The translations under genes and the position numbers were made by a program. The notes beneath the pieces are model-generated. The model worked only from the letters and a program-made list of their open reading frames with translations, was not told the origin of the DNA and made no database searches. Of a stretch of 9,132 nucleotides of DNA, positions 1 to 7,162 are shown piece by piece. This DNA comes from Desulfohalobiaceae bacterium. GTDB lineage: Bacteria > Desulfobacterota > Desulfovibrionia > Desulfovibrionales > Desulfothermaceae. The stretch's first letter is position 1. Each line of letters opens with the position of its first letter. The stretch covers positions 1 to 9,132 of the forward strand of contig JAIPDU010000048.1 in assembly GCA_021737525.1 (NCBI GenBank), read 5' to 3'.

Positions 1-2
1 GG

Positions 3-248
3 TTACCACTCAAGATAGCTCTGTTCCTGATCAGCCATCTCCCGCATCAGCCTCAGGGTCTCCTCGGCTTCCCCGGGATCCAGTCTGCGCAGGGCGAATC
101 CGGCGTGAATCAGAAGGTAGTCCCCGACAGCGGCCTCCTCGTCCAGCAACAACAGGGAGGCCTGAACCGTGGTCTCGCCCCCGCCCACGCGGCAGATGGC
201 CATGTCATTCTCCATGGAAACGATTTCCGCGGGTACTGCAAGACACAT
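3..248 (-). CDS. hypC: HypC/HupF-family [NiFe]-hydrogenase maturation chaperone
   Basis: Small 81-residue protein, complete here, with its TAA stop at the left edge. It starts with the family signature MCLAVPAEI. After removal of Met1, Cys2 is the residue that, in studied HypC proteins, interacts with HypD and the hydrogenase large-subunit precursor while the Fe(CN)2CO group is built and delivered. His48 (in HAGFA) sits in the second conserved patch, and the middle forms the expected beta-barrel segment (VGGGETTVQASLLLLDEE, then VGDYLLIHAGFALRRLD). Length matches the family. On the minus strand the start ATG is preceded by AAGGA about six bases upstream, a reasonable ribosome site. It is transcribed away from the Hdr genes, so it probably heads a leftward hyp operon outside the window. 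It is the only direct hint here that the organism makes a [NiFe] hydrogenase. Family assignment is secure; the hydrogenase it serves is unknown. Confidence 0.95.
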   Translation of the reverse strand: MCLAVPAEIVSMENDMAICRVGGGETTVQASLLLLDEEAAVGDYLLIHAGFALRRLDPGEAEETLRLMREMADQEQSYLEW

Positions 249-647
249 AACAAATCCTTGTCCTTTTTCCCGGCTGAAATCGCCGGGATAGATCCCCGAG
301 AAACAGGCCCTTTCCGCTCCCCCCCGTGCAGCGGACCCTCGCGAAACCGCGCGCAGACCTTCAAGGCGTATCTCCAGCGGAGGGAATCCTTCATTCCGCG
401 TAACTATTCACCAACTCCCTGATCAGGATAAGCCTAGCCGGGGCAGGCTCACAGTTCCGCAAGGTGCAGAACAGTTACCATTCCGCGAACAAGGGAAGGA
501 TAAAAAAATAACTATACCTTGACAAGAATTGTTTGGCCGGGATAAAGTGTCAACAGTGAAAATTTTTAACCAATTTTTCAGTATTATCAGCGAATTACGG
601 TAACATCCCTTCCGCGGAGCGAAGGCTCGCCGGAAAAAGACGACACT
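249..647. other. Divergent intergenic control region between hypC and the Hdr cluster
   Basis: About 400 bases with no convincing gene; open frames crossing it show no recognisable protein. The left part (about 249-440) is GC-rich like the coding DNA. The right part (about 500-600) is markedly AT-rich and holds the best promoter candidate for the Hdr genes. TTGACA (519-524) and its reverse complement TGTCAA (548-553) face each other across 23 bases. A short hairpin can form at 617-628 (GAGC-gaag-GCTC), just upstream of the first Hdr start. No clear promoter for hypC could be picked on the minus strand. Confidence 0.6.
519..546 (+). promoter_or_regulatory. Candidate sigma70-type promoter of the Hdr operon
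   Basis: A perfect TTGACA -35 box (519-524) is followed after 16 bases by GATAAA (541-546), four of six matches to TATAAT; shifting by one base gives ATAAAG with 17-base spacing. An A-rich stretch (501-512, TAAAAAAATAAC) just upstream could act as an UP element. It would give an untranslated leader of about 95 bases before the start at 648. The -35 box is strong and the -10 box weak, so a regulated or activator-assisted promoter is possible. Confidence 0.45.
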
Positions 648-1763
648 ATGCAACTCACAGAGCAACAGATCAACTACTGTATGGAGTGCGGGGTGTGCAC
701 CGGGAGCTGCCCTGTCAGCTACGAATGGGAGGCCTTTTCTCCCAGACAGATGATCCGGCGCAGCCTGGACAAGGAGACCCCTCTGAGCCAGACCCGGGAG
801 GTCTGGGCCTGCCTGACCTGTGCCCGCTGTAGCGAGCGCTGTCCCGTGGGCATCGATTTCCCGGAATTCATCCGAAGCTACCGCAGGGAGGCCAGAGACA
901 GGGACAATCCTCCGCGGGAGAGCCATCACGGCATCCTGCAGACCCTGACCCGCCTGCAGACAGCCGGGCTGCAGCAGAACCGCACCGCCTGGGCGGAAGA
1001 GGCGGGCTCCTTCCGCGATCAGGGCGATTTTTTTTATTTCGTCGGTTGCCAGCCCTACTTCGAAATCCTCTTCCGCTATCTGGATCTGGACGCCCTGGAT
1101 CCGGCCAGGGGCGCTTTGAAGCTTTTAAACAGCCTGGGGATCGAGCCGGTAATCAGCAACGCGGAATGCTGCTGCGGGCACGACGCCCTCTGGACCGGGG
1201 ACGAGGATCTCTTCCGGCAGCTGGCGGAAAAAAACCTGGAGGCCATCAGCGCCTCAGGGGCGCACACCGTTCTCTTCAGCTGCCCCGAGGGCTATCTCAC
1301 CTTCAGGGAGCAGTACCCCCGCTACTTCGGGGAGCTCCCCTTTCAAGTACGCCATCTCACGGAATTCCTGGACCAGGAGCTTCCCTCCTCCGGGCTCAGC
1401 TTCCGCTCCGCCGAGGACGAGGCCCTGACCTATCACGATCCCTGCCGGCTGGGACGGCAAGGTGGCATCTTCGAGCCGCCCCGGAGGCTGATCGATCTCC
1501 CGGCAAAGGGTAAGCTCCGGGAAATGGACCGCAGCCGGACCAACGCCATGTGCTGCGGGACCACCGCCTGGATCGAGTGCTCCTCCTGCTCCAAGGGAGT
1601 ACAGCTGGAGCGGCTCAACGAGGCCATCGAGACAGGGGCAAAGCGGCTGATCACCGCCTGCCCCAAATGCAGGCTCCATCTGACCTGCGCCCAGGAAAAC
1701 ACGGGCCTCCAGCTGCCAGTGGAGGATATTTACAGCTATCTGGCCCGGCATCTGGAAAGCTGA
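648..1763 (+). CDS. HdrC-HdrB fusion (HdrD/GlpC-like) iron-sulfur oxidoreductase
   Basis: A 371-residue cytoplasmic Fe-S protein. Residues 1-75 are HdrC-like, with two [4Fe-4S] motifs: C11/C14/C17/C21 (YCMECGVCTGSCPVS) and C55/C58/C61/C65 (ACLTCARCSERCPVG). The rest holds two cysteine-rich CCG domains as in HdrB, HdrD and GlpC. The C-terminal one is complete: C266 (HDPC), C302-C303 (MCCG), C338 and C341 (ACPKC), spacing C-X35-CC-X34-CxxC. The N-terminal one has C134, C174-C176 (ECCCG) and C212, but CPEG replaces the final CxxC. In HdrB, complete CCG motifs bind non-cubane [4Fe-4S] clusters that reduce the CoM-S-S-CoB disulfide; here perhaps one such site survives, and the substrate is unknown. 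No membrane segment is seen, unlike HdrE-linked systems. It is the first gene of the rightward run, 58 bases before hdrA. Its Shine-Dalgarno is weak (GGAAAAAGA, 632-640), and ATG 648 is chosen because the first Cys motif follows directly. BamD of class II benzoyl-CoA reductase is a comparable protein. Confidence 0.9.
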   Translation: MQLTEQQINYCMECGVCTGSCPVSYEWEAFSPRQMIRRSLDKETPLSQTREVWACLTCARCSERCPVGIDFPEFIRSYRREARDRDNPPRESHHGILQTLTRLQTAGLQQNRTAWAEEAGSFRDQGDFFYFVGCQPYFEILFRYLDLDALDPARGALKLLNSLGIEPVISNAECCCGHDALWTGDEDLFRQLAEKNLEAISASGAHTVLFSCPEGYLTFREQYPRYFGELPFQVRHLTEFLDQELPSSGLSFRSAEDEALTYHDPCRLGRQGGIFEPPRRLIDLPAKGKLREMDRSRTNAMCCGTTAWIECSSCSKGVQLERLNEAIETGAKRLITACPKCRLHLTCAQENTGLQLPVEDIYSYLARHLES

Positions 1764-1784
1764 GGCTGAACCGAAATACGACGT

Positions 1785-1805
1785 TCCGGTTGACCGGCAA
1801 CCGGA
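1785..1805 (+). promoter_or_regulatory. Intercistronic hairpin abutting the hdrA ribosome site
   Basis: A perfect 8-bp inverted repeat, TCCGGTTG (1785-1792) and CAACCGGA (1798-1805), encloses the five-base loop ACCGG. It lies in the 58-base gap after the HdrCB gene and ends one base before the AGGAGG site at 1807. No T-run follows, so it is not an intrinsic terminator. It could be an mRNA processing or stabilising structure, or could tune translation of the selenoprotein gene. The function is inference. Confidence 0.5.
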
Positions 1806-1806
1806 T

Positions 1807-1812
1807 AGGAGG
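1807..1812 (+). promoter_or_regulatory. Shine-Dalgarno site that fixes the hdrA start
   Basis: A perfect AGGAGG. The in-frame TTG at 1813 is immediately adjacent and too close to serve as start; ATG 1822 lies nine bases downstream at good spacing. The start is therefore placed at 1822. Confidence 0.8.
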
Positions 1813-1821
1813 TTGAATCCC

Positions 1822-4800
1822 ATGAGCCAGGAAACCGCGGCTGCCGTGCAGGGCTCGGTTGTCGTTCTCGGCGGCGGGATCAGCGGGATGCAGTCCGCCC
1901 TGGATCTGGCGGACTCCGGATACTACGTGCATCTGGTGGAGAAATCCTCTGCCATCGGCGGGTCCATGGCCCGACTGGATAAGACATTTCCCACCAACGA
2001 CTGCACCATGTGAATCCTCTCGCCCAAACTGGTCGAGGTCGGCCGGCACATTAATATCGAGCTGCACACCCTGTCGGACGTGCAATCCATCAGCGGCGAG
2101 GCGGGAGACTTCCAGGTCAGCCTGAACAAGCGCCCCCGCTATGTGGACCCGGACAAGTGCATCGCCTGCGGCACCTGCGCGGAGAAGTGCCCAGCCAAGG
2201 CGGTGGACGAGTTCAACCAGGGCCTTTCCAAGCGCAAGGCCATCTATGTGCCCTACGCCCAGGCAGTGCCCCTGAAATACGCCATCGACGAGGATCGATG
2301 TATCTATTTCAAGAAGGGCAAATGCCGGGCCTGCGAGAAATACTGTCCCACCGAGGCCATCGACTTCGGCGACACCGCGCGGGAAGTGACCCTGAACGCG
2401 GGCGCGGTAATCCTGGCCGCGGGATTTCAAACCTTCGACCCCTCCTCCTTGGATCTGTACCACTACGACCAGAGCGCCAACGTGGTCACCGGGATGGAGT
2501 TCGAGCGGCTCCTGTCCGCAAACGGCCCCTACCAGGGCCATCTGATCCGGCCCTCGGACCACGAGGAGCCGAAGAAGGTCGCCTGGCTGCAGTGCGTGGG
2601 CTCGCGCGACATCAACCGCTGCCAGAGACCCTACTGCTCCGCTGTCTGCTGCATGTACGCGGTCAAGGAGGCGGTGGTGGCCAAGGAGCACACCCCGGGG
2701 CTGGACACCGCCATCTTCTATATGGACATGCGCACCTACGGCAAGGACTTCGAGCGGTACTACGACCGGGCCCGCGAGGAACAGGGCGTGCGCTTCGTCC
2801 GCTCCCGGATTCATTCCGTCCTGGAAGACCCGGAGAGCAAGAACCTCCACCTCTCCTACTTCACCGAGGACGGCGAGCTGCAGACAGAGGAGTTCGACAT
2901 GGTGGTCCTGTCCGTGGGCATGGAGACCACCCCGGAATTCCAGCGCTTGAGCCAGGACCTGGATGTGGAGCTGGACGCGGAGCATCTGGTCCGTACCCGG
3001 GACTTCACCCCGGTACAGACCTCACGGCCCGGTGTCTTCGTCTGCGGGGCCCTGCAGGAGCCCAAGGACATTCCCACCTCGGTCATGGAGGCCAGCGCAG
3101 CAGCCTGTGCCGCGGAGGTGGAGCTCTCCCGGGCCAGGGGGACCCAGGCCCAAAGCAAGGTCTTTCCCGAGGAGCGCGATGTCTCTGGCGATCCCCCGCG
3201 GATCGGGGTCTTTGTCTGCAACTGCGGGGTGAACATCGGCGGAATCGTTGACGTGCCCCAAGTAGCGGAATACATCCGCACCCTGCCGGACGTGGCCTAC
3301 GTCCAGGAGAACCTCTTCAGCTGCAGCCAGGACACCCAGGACCAGATGAAGCAGATCATATCCGAGCAGGGGCTCAATCGCGTGGTGGTCGCCGCGTGCA
3401 CACCCAGAACCCATGAGGCCCTATTTCAAGAGACCCTCTTGGACGCGGGACTGAACAAATACCTCTTCGAGATGGCCAACATCCGCAACCAGTGCTCCTG
3501 GGTGCACAGCAAGGAAAAGGAGCGGGCCACGGAAAAGGCCAAGGACTTGGCGCAAATGGCGGTCACCCGGGCCCGGAATCTGCAGCCCCTGCCCCAGCCC
3601 ACGGTTCCGGTGGACAGCCGGGCCCTGGTCATCGGTGGCGGAGCCGCGGGAATGACCGCGGCCCTCGGGCTGGCGGAACAGGGCTTTTACACCTATCTCC
3701 TGGAAAAACAGGACCGGCTCGGGGGAAACGCCCGCTCCCTGAACGCCACCCGGCGAGGGGAGGCCATTCCCGAACGGGTGGAGGCCATGAGCGAGCAGGT
3801 CCAGAGCCACGGGATGATCGAGGTCTTAACCCAAGCGGAAATCAGCGAGGCGAGCGGGTTCGTTGGCAACTTCCAGACCCGCGTAAGCCACGGCGGCCAG
3901 GAGAGGGACCTGGAGCACGGCGCGGTGATCATCGCCCTGGGGGCCTCGGAGCACACGCCCCAGGAATACGGGTACGGACAAAGCGATCGCGTCCTCACCC
4001 ACCTGGAGCTGGACCGGGCCTTTGCGGAGAAGGACCCGCGGGTCACCCAGGCCCGGAGCGTGACCTTCGTGCAGTGCGTGGGCTCCCGCGAGCCTGAGCG
4101 GCCCTACTGCTCCAAGGTCTGCTGCACCCACAGCATCCAGGCCGCGCTTCGCTTCAAGGAGATGAACCCCGAGACGCAGGTCTACGTCCTCTACCGCGAC
4201 ATCCGGACCTACGGTCAGCGCGAGGACCTCTACCACGAGGCGCGCCGCAAGGGGGTGGTTTTCATCCGCTATGATCCGGAGAACAAGCCCTCGGTGGAGC
4301 AGTCCCAAGACAAGCTGGATGTCCGGGTCAGGGACCACATCCTGCAGCGCGAGCTCATCCTGAGCTCGGACCTGGTGGTCCTGGCCTCGGCCATCGTCAG
4401 GCCAAGCGAGGAGCCCTTGGCCCAGATGTACAAGCTCCCGGTGAACGAGGACAACTTCTTCATGGAGGCCCACGCCAAGCTCCGACCTGTGGAGTTCGCC
4501 ACGGACGGGATTTTCCTGGCCGGCCTGGCCCACTACCCCAAGCCCCTGGAAGAGAGCATCGCCCAGGCCCAGGCCGCCGCGTCCAGGGCGGCGACGGTCC
4601 TGTCCCGGGAGCAGTATACAGTGGAAGGGCTGGTCAGCCGTGTGGACGAGGCCCTCTGCCGCGGCTGCGGCGAATGCGAACAGACCTGCCCCTACAACGC
4701 CATAGCGGTAGAGGAGGTCGAGCCCGGAATCCACCGGGCCAGGGTCCGCGCGGCGATGTGCAAGGGCTGCGGGGCATGCGCCGTGGCCTGCCCCACTGGG

Positions 4801-4866
4801 GCGGCGATGGTCTACAACTTCGAGGAGCAAACCATCCTGGACATGGTGCACGCGGCCCTGAACTGA
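1822..4866 (+). CDS. hdrA: Double HdrA flavoprotein with selenocysteine at residue 64 (UGA 2011-2013)
   Basis: A 1014-residue protein if the in-frame UGA is read as Sec64. Unit 1 (about 1-435): FAD Rossmann motif GGGISG near residue 17; the Sec segment TNDCTMUILSPKL; an inserted ferredoxin with C113/C116/C119/C123 and C160/C168/C171/C175; and the HdrA-type cluster cysteines C258 (CVGSRD), C272, C276 and C277 (YCSAVCC). Linker about 437-460. Unit 2: the HdrA N-terminal domain (from about 461; VFVCNCGVNIGG, later ACTPRTHEALF); a second FAD motif GGGAAG (605-610); C752/C763/C767/C768; and two C-terminal [4Fe-4S] sites, C946-C956 and C980-C990. Methanogen HdrA carries one FAD and is the bifurcating subunit; this protein has two FAD domains. 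Unit 2 lacks both the Sec/Cys segment and the inserted ferredoxin. Sec at this position is known in HdrA of Sec-using methanogens. It lies between HdrCB and MvhD genes, its natural partners. BamE of benzoyl-CoA reductase is an alternative functional match. Confidence 0.92.
2011..2046 (+). promoter_or_regulatory. Sec codon and candidate bacterial SECIS of hdrA (module 1)
   Basis: UGA at 2011-2013 is followed by a possible hairpin: CTGGTC (2029-2034) pairs with GGCCGG (2041-2046), including two G-U pairs, around the hexaloop GAGGTC. The loop begins 22 bases after the UGA and starts with G, as bacterial SECIS loops usually need. A competing stem (CTCG 2019-2022 with CGAG 2034-2037) exists, so the exact fold is uncertain. 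The strongest evidence for Sec is the uninterrupted HdrA homology on both sides (NDCTM-U-ILSPK). Confidence 0.75.
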
Positions 4867-4899
4867 GAAGAAACGCCCAACACCCACGGACGGACGATC

Positions 4900-5340
4900 A
4901 TGAACGAAGAGTTCAGCCCCAACATCGTGACCTTCGCCTGCAACTGGTGCGCCTATGCCGCCGCGGATCTGGCCGGAGTGAGCCGGTTCCAGTACCCGCC
5001 CAATCTGCGCATCATCCGGGTCATGTGTTCCGGCCAGGTCAACCCCAATTTCATTCTCAAATCCCTGGAGCAAGGCGCCGACGGCGTCCTTGTAGCGGGG
5101 TGACACATCGGGGACTGCCATTACCTGGACGGTAATATGAAGGCGGAGCGGATGTTCGAACAGACACGGGACATGGTGAAAACCCTGGGCATATCCCCGG
5201 ATAGGATCCGCCTGGCCTGGGTCTCCTCAGCTGAGGCCAACCGTTTCGCGGAGGTGGCCCAGGACTTCACCCGGACCATTCAGGCCCTGGGGCCGGCGAA
5301 CCTCACCCCGGCCGGCCAGGAGAGCCACGCGACAAAATAA
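4900..5340 (+). CDS. mvhD: MvhD/FrhD-type [2Fe-2S] subunit with selenocysteine at residue 68 (UGA 5101-5103)
   Basis: A 146-residue protein when UGA is read as Sec68. It has the family landmarks: CNWCAYAAADLAGVSR (C14, C17), RVMCSGQVNP (C43), and GVLVAG-U68-HIGDC73HY, where the family usually has GCHxGDCHY. MvhD binds one [2Fe-2S] cluster and relays electrons between the MvhAG hydrogenase (or a formate dehydrogenase) and HdrA. Sec-containing relatives include VhuD of methanogens and BamF of benzoyl-CoA reductase. Translation stopping at the UGA would give a 67-residue stub without the HxGDCHY region; the downstream segment from ATG 5137 cannot be a separate gene because family homology runs straight across. 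It starts 33 bases after hdrA with no clear Shine-Dalgarno (only GGACG nearby), so translational coupling to hdrA is plausible. The tail after about residue 130 (PANLTPAGQESHATK) is not conserved. Confidence 0.95.
5101..5136 (+). promoter_or_regulatory. Sec codon and candidate bacterial SECIS of mvhD (module 1)
   Basis: After UGA 5101-5103, a perfect 6-bp stem forms between ATTACC (5120-5125) and GGTAAT (5131-5136), with loop TGGAC. The loop starts 22 bases after the UGA and has G at its second and third positions. This matches the distance and loop rule of bacterial SECIS elements that recruit SelB. The fold was read by eye; SelB binding is inferred. Confidence 0.75.
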
Positions 5341-5406
5341 AGGACGAGACACACCGCCACGCCCGAAGGCGGCGAGCCGCCGGACAAAACGGGCAAACAG
5401 CGCGGC

Positions 5407-5415
5407 GAGGAAGGA
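5407..5415 (+). promoter_or_regulatory. Strong ribosome site for the second hdrA
   Basis: GAGGAAGGA ends two bases before ATG 5418; its GAGG core lies seven bases upstream of the ATG. It lies in a 77-base gap after mvhD, and the next residues (MNKDVLIIGGGIAG) are the expected flavoprotein N-terminus. Upstream, 5368-5381 can form a short GC stem (GGCGG-cgag-CCGCC) without a T-run, so nothing indicates that transcription stops between the modules. Confidence 0.7.
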
Positions 5416-5417
5416 TC

Positions 5418-6971
5418 ATGAACAAGGACGTGCTCATCATAGGCGGAGGGATCGCCGGAATCCAGGCCGCTCTGGACCTTGCGGAGATGAACTTCCAGGT
5501 CCATCTCGTGGAAAAGCTGCCCAGCATCGGGGGCAAGATGGCCCAGCTGGACAAGACCTTTCCCACGAACGATTGCGCCATCTGAATCCTTTCGCCCAAG
5601 ATGCTGGATGTCGGTCGACATCCCAATATCGAGCTTCTGGCCTACAGCGAGGTGGAGAACCTCCAGGGCCAGGCCGGCGACTTCACCGCCACCATACGCA
5701 AGAAGGCCCGCTACGTGGACGAGGCCAAATGCACCGGCTGCGGGGAGTGCACCCAGAAGTGTCCCACAACGGTGGAGGACACCTTCAACGAGGGGTTGGC
5801 CAGCCGCAAGGCCATCTACAGCTGGTTCGCCCAGGGCATTCCCTCCACCCACACCATCGACCCGGATCACTGCCGCCAGCTGCAGGGCAAGAAATGCGGG
5901 GTCTGCGCCAAGACCTGCAAGGCTGAGGCGATCAACTTCGAGCAGACGGATCAGCTCCTGGAGCGCAAGGTGGGCGCGGTCATCGTGGCCACCGGATACA
6001 CGGTCTTTGACCCCTCCCGCATCCCGGAATACCGTTACAAAGATCTGCCCAACGTGGTCACCGCCATGGAGTTCGAGCGCATGCTCTCCGCAAGCGGACC
6101 CACTTCCGGCCATCTGGAGCGGCCCTCGGACAGGGCGGTCAAAAGCGAGATCGGCAATCTGGAAAAGCAGCTGAACAAGGCCCGCAAGGCCCTGGACAAG
6201 CACGAAAAGGACCGGGAACGGGACTCCGCGGAGGTCCACCGCCAATTCCTGCAGGGCGAGCTCGGCGAGGACGAGGAGCTGGTCAAATGGGCCAGGAAAT
6301 ACGAGGAATACCAGGCCGTCAGCCGCCGGCTGGAGAGCCTGCGCGCCCGAGCCGAAGAGTTCGAGGACGCGAAGAAGCTCGCCTTCATCCAGTGCGTGGG
6401 CTCCCGCGATCTCCGCTTCTACCCCTTCTGTTCCGGGTACTGCTGCATGCACTCCATCAAGGAGGCCATCATCGCCCACGAACACGAGCCGGACACCCAG
6501 TCCACCATCTTCGGCATGGACATCCGGGCCGTGGGCAAGGGATTCGAGGAATACAAGCTGCGCGGGCAGAGCAACGCGAACATCACCTACCGCCGGGCCC
6601 GGGTGGCGGAGATCGACTCCGGCAAGCGGGACAATCCGGTGGTGGTGTACGAGGACACCCTGGAGCAAAAGGTGCGCCGGGAGGAGTTCGACCTGGTGAT
6701 CCTGGCCACCGCCTGCGCCCCCCACAACGGGATCAGGGATATGGCAGGGACCTTGGGCCTGGAGCTGGACCAGTACGGCTTTTTCAAGACCCACGCCTCG
6801 CATCCCTTGGATGCATCCAAGTACGGGGTCTTTGTCTGCGGCTGCGCCAACAGCCCCATGGACATCCCGGAATCCGTGGCCCAGGCCTCCAGCGCCGCGG
6901 CCCGCGCTGTTCAGATCCTCACCGGGCTGGACAGGGAGGGATCCCGGCAGGTAGCGGAAGAGGCATCGTAA
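5418..6971 (+). CDS. hdrA: Short HdrA flavoprotein with selenocysteine at residue 56 (UGA 5583-5585) and a coiled-coil insert
   Basis: A 517-residue protein with Sec56. It is colinear with unit 1 of the module 1 double HdrA: FAD motif GGGIAG near residue 10; FPTNDCAI-U-ILSPKM; an inserted ferredoxin with C105/C108/C111/C115 and C152/C160/C163/C167; then CVGSRD (C326) and FCSGYCC (C338, C342, C343); ending with the FAD-closing segment GVFVCGCANSPMDIPES. It lacks the HdrA N-terminal domain and the C-terminal ferredoxins, which are in the next gene. Unlike its paralog, it carries about 75 extra residues (roughly 239-317), highly charged and heptad-like (EIGNLEKQLNKARKAL, later SRRLESLRARAEEFED). 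These look like two helices separated by a break at FLQGELGEDEE, inserted between RPSD and the KKLAFIQC strand. The UGA is not an inactivating stop: the reading frame stays intact and conserved for 461 codons after it. The protein probably works with the following 570-residue protein as one functional HdrA pair. Confidence 0.92.
5583..5623 (+). promoter_or_regulatory. Sec codon and strong candidate bacterial SECIS of the short hdrA
   Basis: UGA 5583-5585 is followed by a perfect 7-bp stem, GGATGTC (5606-5612) with GACATCC (5617-5623), closing the tetraloop GGTC. The loop begins 27 bases after the UGA and opens with GG, closely fitting the bacterial SECIS rule (apical loop roughly 16-37 bases downstream, G in the first two positions). 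It is the most regular uninterrupted stem at the four UGA sites. Confidence 0.8.
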
Positions 6972-6980
6972 CGGGGACCG

Positions 6981-7029
6981 GAGATCGGAGGTCGGAGATC
7001 GGAGGTCGGAGGTCGGATATCAGAGGTCG
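6981..7029. repeat. 7-bp tandem repeat array (GAGRTCG), seven units
   Basis: Seven consecutive 7-base units: GAGATCG, GAGGTCG, GAGATCG, GAGGTCG, GAGGTCG, GATATCA, GAGGTCG. They begin ten bases after the stop of the short hdrA. The sixth unit has diverged. No coding potential is evident in the spacer. Arrays of this kind usually arise by polymerase slippage. Confidence 0.9.
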
Positions 7030-7046
7030 AACTTCCCGACCCACCG

Positions 7047-7070
7047 ACTCACTGACTTACTGACTCACTG
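7047..7070. repeat. 8-bp tandem repeat (ACTYACTG), three units
   Basis: Three adjacent 8-base units: ACTCACTG, ACTTACTG, ACTCACTG. It is the second of three unrelated short arrays packed into the 191-base spacer between the two hdrA genes of module 2. Confidence 0.8.
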
Positions 7071-7095
7071 ACACGTCGCCTCCCACCTCAACCCT

Positions 7096-7143
7096 GAACA
7101 GGGAACGGGGAACGCAGAACAGGGAACGCTTTACGCAGAACGC
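7096..7143. repeat. 21-bp direct repeat (GAACAGGGAACG...ACGCA), two units plus a partial
   Basis: Units at 7096-7116 and 7117-7137 share GAACAGGGAACG at the start and ACGCA at the end; they differ only in a few central bases. A third, partial unit (GAACGC) follows at 7138-7143. Within the units, GGGAACG recurs, so this may be a shorter repeat that later duplicated. It ends 19 bases before the next start codon. Confidence 0.8.
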
Positions 7144-7162
7144 TTAAACCATCGGTGACTAT

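Noticed and set aside
105..422. Plus-strand frame overlapping hypC and the divergent region
   Set aside because: It is antisense to hypC for much of its length, with no recognisable protein features.
582..587. TATTAT as an alternative -10 box for the Hdr operon
   Set aside because: No acceptable -35 box lies 15-19 bases upstream; the TTGACA-based candidate is better.
1822..2013. hdrA of module 1 as a pseudogene broken by a nonsense codon
   Set aside because: The frame continues without damage for 950 codons after the UGA, homology is continuous, and the UGA occupies a known Cys/Sec position. The same UGA occurs in the paralog at 5583.
5137..5340. Separate small gene starting at ATG 5137
   Set aside because: It is the C-terminal half of MvhD-1; family motifs (GUHIGDCHY) run directly from the upstream half in the same frame.
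5354..5381. Terminator between the modules
   Set aside because: CCGCC/GGCGG/CCGCC elements can form short alternative stems, but no T-run follows.
1651..6803. Long antisense frames at 1651-2985, 3826-5121 and 5280-6803 on the minus strand
   Set aside because: They lie opposite clear Fe-S/flavin genes, show no recognisable domains and have the biased composition of frame shadows in GC-rich DNA.
6981..7143. CRISPR array in the repeat-rich spacer
   Set aside because: Repeats are 7, 8 and 21 bases, contiguous, and have no unique spacers between them.
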